This document shows, one piece after another, positions 5,747-7,641 of a stretch of DNA of 7,641 nucleotides. This stretch comes from Candidatus Mediterraneibacter gallistercoris (GTDB lineage Bacteria; Bacillota_A; Clostridia; Lachnospirales; Lachnospiraceae): positions 1 through 7,641 of the forward strand of contig DWWI01000216.1 in the NCBI GenBank assembly GCA_019119745.1, written 5' to 3'. Below the pieces are notes generated by a model. It was not told the DNA's origin and searched no databases. It worked only from the letters and a program-made list of their open reading frames with translations. Within the stretch, counting starts at the first letter, position 1. Each line of letters begins with the position of its first letter. The translations under genes and the position numbers were made by a program.

Positions 5747-5775
5747 ACTTTACCACGTTACAGCATATATGTCAA
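5747..5775 (-). promoter_or_regulatory. Promoter of the T-box/trpB2 transcript
   Basis: On the minus strand there is a perfect TTGACA (5775-5770), a 17-nt spacer and TAAAGT (5752-5747, four of six). Transcription would start near 5740, ten bases before T-box Stem I. The -35 begins 15 nt after the DUF2804 stop codon. Confidence 0.7.
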
Positions 5776-5790
5776 TCAAAAAAGTCCAAT

Positions 5791-6810
5791 TTAATATTTA
5801 TTACGCACCTTCTCCGCAAAACACATAAAATCTTTCAACTCTATAAACTTCCCGTCGTCCAGTATAGCCTTTCCACTCATTCTGCCGAACACCTGGTGCT
5901 GGTCTGAGGACACCAGTAAAGCAGACATGGCGGCTGCACGGTCCAGCACAGGTTCAAATTTCATCTCAAAACGGCCGTCACTGGATGAAAACCTCCACGG
6001 TTTCATATAGTCATCCTCAGGTATATGGAACGCGATATCGTCCAGTTTATGCCCTTTCCCGTCATAGAAAAGAATATTTTCCGTGGCTGCAGAAGTGTCG
6101 CCGAATCCGTATCCGATGTTGAATCCGAAAGGCTTTCCTCCTACCGTGCCATTTCCCGATCCCCAGTACCATGTATTGTCATAGGTCCAGACGCCTCTTC
6201 CCCAGTCAAGTGTACCATAATCTTTATCCGGGCTGAACCAGTAAGTGATATCATCAAAAGACATATATCCTTCCGCAGGCATACAGTTGATCTTCTGATT
6301 ATAGTAAAAGGCTTTCTTTCCGCTCCACGGAGTCGCGATTGTCATGGTATCCATATCCGGCTGGTCCAGCGCGATCTCACAGTAGAATGGTTTTCCTTCA
6401 TAAAAATCTTTGAAGTCACAGGAAATCATTCGCCTCCCCGAATCCACGCGGAATTCCAGACGCATCCTTTTATCGCGGTAAATGATATCTCCCTTTGACG
6501 AGGAAGACGGCATCTTCATCTTTCCCATGGGAAAAGGAGTAAGAATTGTCTCTGTATGCTCCCATCTCTCTCTAAAGTTCAAAAGAGATACCGACTGAAG
6601 TCCGATATATCCATCGTCAGACAAGGTAAATGCCGCAGCATAATCCTCATTCATCACCAGATAGTAGTCCCACTCCTTGATACGGAAAGCAGGTGACTGA
6701 ATACGCTTTCTGTCATACTTCCAGACCTGACGGCGTGCCCAGCCCGGTTCCGCAATCCTGCCGTCTTCTCCAAGAAGCGGCTGCTCTTTCGTTACTTCAT
6801 GATTTCTCAT
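5791..6810 (-). CDS. DUF2804 domain-containing protein of unknown function
   Basis: The reading frame matches the DUF2804 family in size and in its Trp/Tyr/Gly-rich core, numbered from the chosen start: KEWDYYLVMN near 45-54, SFDDITYWFSPD near 184-195, WGRGVWTYDNTWYWGSGNG at 203-221, GFNIGYGFGD at 229-238, and PWRFSSSDGRFEMKFEP at 271-287. Many aromatic residues in alternating short segments suggest a beta-rich fold, but no catalytic residues can be named. There is no signal peptide or membrane segment, so it is probably cytosolic. The ATG at 6810 (MRNHEVTKEQ, 339 aa) is preferred because GGGGTG lies 8 nt upstream. A GTG at 6855 would add 15 residues but has only a distant GAGGGA, and those codons overlap two hairpins. 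It follows the rplT terminator, and no terminator separates it from the T-box promoter. Its function is unknown. Confidence 0.85.
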   Translation of the reverse strand: MRNHEVTKEQPLLGEDGRIAEPGWARRQVWKYDRKRIQSPAFRIKEWDYYLVMNEDYAAAFTLSDDGYIGLQSVSLLNFRERWEHTETILTPFPMGKMKMPSSSSKGDIIYRDKRMRLEFRVDSGRRMISCDFKDFYEGKPFYCEIALDQPDMDTMTIATPWSGKKAFYYNQKINCMPAEGYMSFDDITYWFSPDKDYGTLDWGRGVWTYDNTWYWGSGNGTVGGKPFGFNIGYGFGDTSAATENILFYDGKGHKLDDIAFHIPEDDYMKPWRFSSSDGRFEMKFEPVLDRAAAMSALLVSSDQHQVFGRMSGKAILDDGKFIELKDFMCFAEKVRNKY

Positions 6811-6823
6811 ATCTGTCACACCC

Positions 6824-6857
6824 CGTTTCCGGTGAAACGTCAAATGCTTTTTCACCG
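6824..6857 (-). promoter_or_regulatory. Two mutually exclusive hairpins before the DUF2804 gene
   Basis: On the minus strand CGGTGAAA (6857-6850) can pair with TTTCACCG (6837-6830), an 8-bp stem with a 12-nt loop. Alternatively CGTTTC (6839-6834) pairs with GAAACG (6829-6824), a 6-bp stem with a 4-nt loop. Both use the segment around 6834-6837, so only one can form. The shorter hairpin ends next to the GGGGTG ribosome binding site. No clear promoter was seen between here and the rplT terminator. Confidence 0.45.
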
Positions 6858-6915
6858 CAGTTTATTCTTCCCTCAGCGCACAGGATAATTTCTCTGAGAT
6901 ATTCCGTAGAAAAAG

Positions 6916-6946
6916 AAAAACCCGAATCCCAACCGGGACCGGGCTT
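6916..6946 (-). terminator. Intrinsic terminator of the rpmI-rplT operon
   Basis: On the minus strand the outer stem CCCG/CGGG (6943-6940 with 6924-6921), extended by flanking A-T and G-U pairs, and the inner stem TCCC/GGGA (6938-6935 with 6930-6927) enclose the loop GGTT. They are followed by TTTTTCTTTTT. It lies 14 nt after the rplT stop. Confidence 0.9.
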
Positions 6947-6960
6947 CTGCCTTTATTCTA

Positions 6961-7317
6961 CTACGCTACTTTCTCTTTTGCAAGTGCTGCGAGTGTTGCA
7001 AATGCTTCTTTGTCATTTACAGCCAGCTCAGCCAGCATCTTTCTGTTCATATCAACGTTAGCCAGTTTCAGGCCATGCATGAACTTGCTGTAGGACAGAC
7101 CGTTCATTCTTGCTGCAGCATTGATACGTGCGATCCAGAGCTGTCTCATCTGACGTTTGCGCTGCTTTCTTCCTGCATATGCAGAAGTAAGAGCTCTCAT
7201 GACAGACTGTTTTGCCACTCTGTACTGTTTGGAGCGTGCTCCTCTGTATCCTTTTGCCAGTTTCAGTGTTCTGTTATGTTTCTTCTTAGCGTTCATTCCG
7301 CCTTTGATTCTTGCCAT
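6961..7317 (-). CDS. rplT: 50S ribosomal protein L20
   Basis: This 118-residue, strongly basic protein binds 23S rRNA and is needed early in 50S assembly. Family-typical sequence is present throughout: MARIKGG at the start, [43 protein letters not shown], and the C-terminal globular part [25 protein letters not shown]. Length and both ends fit a complete L20. AGGAGG lies 8 nt before the ATG. It follows rpmI after 88 nt and precedes the operon terminator. L20 is a known autogenous repressor of this operon in several bacteria. Confidence 0.99.
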   Translation of the reverse strand: MARIKGGMNAKKKHNRTLKLAKGYRGARSKQYRVAKQSVMRALTSAYAGRKQRKRQMRQLWIARINAAARMNGLSYSKFMHGLKLANVDMNRKMLAELAVNDKEAFATLAALAKEKVA

Positions 7318-7405
7318 TTCTTAATCCTCCTATTTCATTTAAAACAGTGTGTCTGTAATCGTGTCTTTCCGTTCAGACCTGCCATTTACAAAGCTGAACC
7401 GCAAT
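7318..7405 (-). other. rpmI-rplT intergenic spacer with a 6-bp dyad
   Basis: The 88-nt spacer has an inverted repeat, GTTCAG (7399-7394) with CTGAAC (7376-7371), and further short pairings (GTCT/AGAC and ACAG/CTGT) toward the rplT ribosome binding site. ATTTACA occurs twice (7384-7390 and 7404-7410). An L20-binding control site is possible, but the pairing is too short to claim it. Confidence 0.3.
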
Positions 7406-7603
7406 TTACAGATACGGAAGAACTTTCTTCATGTTCTTTACGTTTGTTGCATCTGTAATCGTAGACTGTCTGAGATTTCTTTTTCTCTTTGTAGACTTCT
7501 TCGTTAAGATATGGCTCTTGTAAGCTTTATTTCTTTTCAGTTTTCCTGTACCTGTCTTTTTGAAGCGCTTTGCTGCTGCTCTGTTTGTTTTGATTTTTGG
7601 CAT
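7406..7603 (-). CDS. rpmI: 50S ribosomal protein L35
   Basis: This 65-residue basic protein of the large ribosomal subunit is complete. It has the diagnostic start [21 protein letters not shown], the middle [20 protein letters not shown], and a C-terminus ending NMKKVLPYL. Length matches the family (64-66). GGAGG stands 8 nt before the ATG. Its position upstream of rplT is the conserved infC-rpmI-rplT order. Confidence 0.99.
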   Translation of the reverse strand: MPKIKTNRAAAKRFKKTGTGKLKRNKAYKSHILTKKSTKRKRNLRQSTITDATNVKNMKKVLPYL

Positions 7604-7617
7604 GATAATTTCCTCCT

Positions 7618-7641
7618 TTATTGTGCTGCCTGCCGGACTTC
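7618..7641 (-). CDS. infC: Possible 3' end of infC (translation initiation factor IF-3), cut by window edge
   Basis: Seven sense codons (EVRQAAQ) and a TAA at 7620-7618 end 14 nt before the rpmI start, which fits a gene just upstream in the same operon. The conserved order infC-rpmI-rplT makes infC the obvious candidate. The peptide is too short to identify, and other frames are open here too, so this rests on context alone. Confidence 0.35.
   Translation of the reverse strand, partial: EVRQAAQ

Noticed and set aside
5386..5794. Two plus-strand frames of 90-118 codons in the trpB2 upstream region
   Set aside because: The region is fully explained by the T-box leader on the minus strand, with conserved structural elements at the right spacing.
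1..7641. CRISPR arrays, insertion sequences or tandem repeats
   Set aside because: No regularly spaced direct repeats, transposase-like frames or terminal inverted repeats with target duplications were seen on either strand.

Overview
The window looks like a chromosomal segment of a Gram-positive Clostridia member, most likely Lachnospiraceae-like. The evidence is a tryptophan T-box riboswitch, strong AGGAGG-type ribosome binding sites, U-tailed intrinsic terminators, a tRNA-Leu gene without an encoded CCA, and a moderate GC content with AT-rich intergenic DNA. The family assignment is inference from gene types and style; no comparison was run. All genes except one lie on the minus strand, so transcription mostly runs from high to low coordinates.

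Reading in the direction of transcription, the right end carries the ribosomal operon tail. A few codons of a gene that may be infC (7618-7641) are followed by rpmI (L35, 7406-7603) and rplT (L20, 6961-7317), closed by an intrinsic terminator (6916-6946). Next is a DUF2804-family protein of unknown function (5791-6810), preceded by two mutually exclusive hairpins. Only 15 nt beyond its stop begins the promoter of a long leader (about 5740 to 5307) that contains a T-box riboswitch with a UGG (Trp) specifier, an antiterminator core and a U-tailed terminator. This leader controls a TrpB2-type tryptophan synthase beta chain (3921-5306). A 19-bp perfect inverted repeat follows it. A tRNA-Leu(AAG) gene with its own near-consensus promoter comes next, ending at a palindromic terminator shared with a convergent gene.

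The middle of the window has two small XRE-family repressor-like genes transcribed divergently (2714-3058 minus, 3213-3467 plus) from a 154-bp spacer containing a weak dyad. The left end carries a two-gene minus-strand unit: a tandem-domain PPK2-type polyphosphate:AMP phosphotransferase (995-2566) with an extended -10 promoter, and a dGTPase-like HD phosphohydrolase (1-948, 3' end cut by the window edge).

Functionally, the best-supported story is tryptophan-starvation control of a stand-alone TrpB2. When tRNA-Trp is uncharged the T-box should antiterminate, and the enzyme would make Trp from serine and indole. The pap-dgt pair touches nucleotide pools: polyphosphate-driven ADP formation and dNTP hydrolysis. 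The region reads mostly as housekeeping chromosome. I do not see a clearly new defence, mobile or biosynthetic system. The points most worth checking are the lone Trp T-box/trpB2 unit with extra hairpins after its terminator, the tail-less 19-bp hairpin with its neighbouring repeat-like segment, and the alternative hairpins before the DUF2804 gene.
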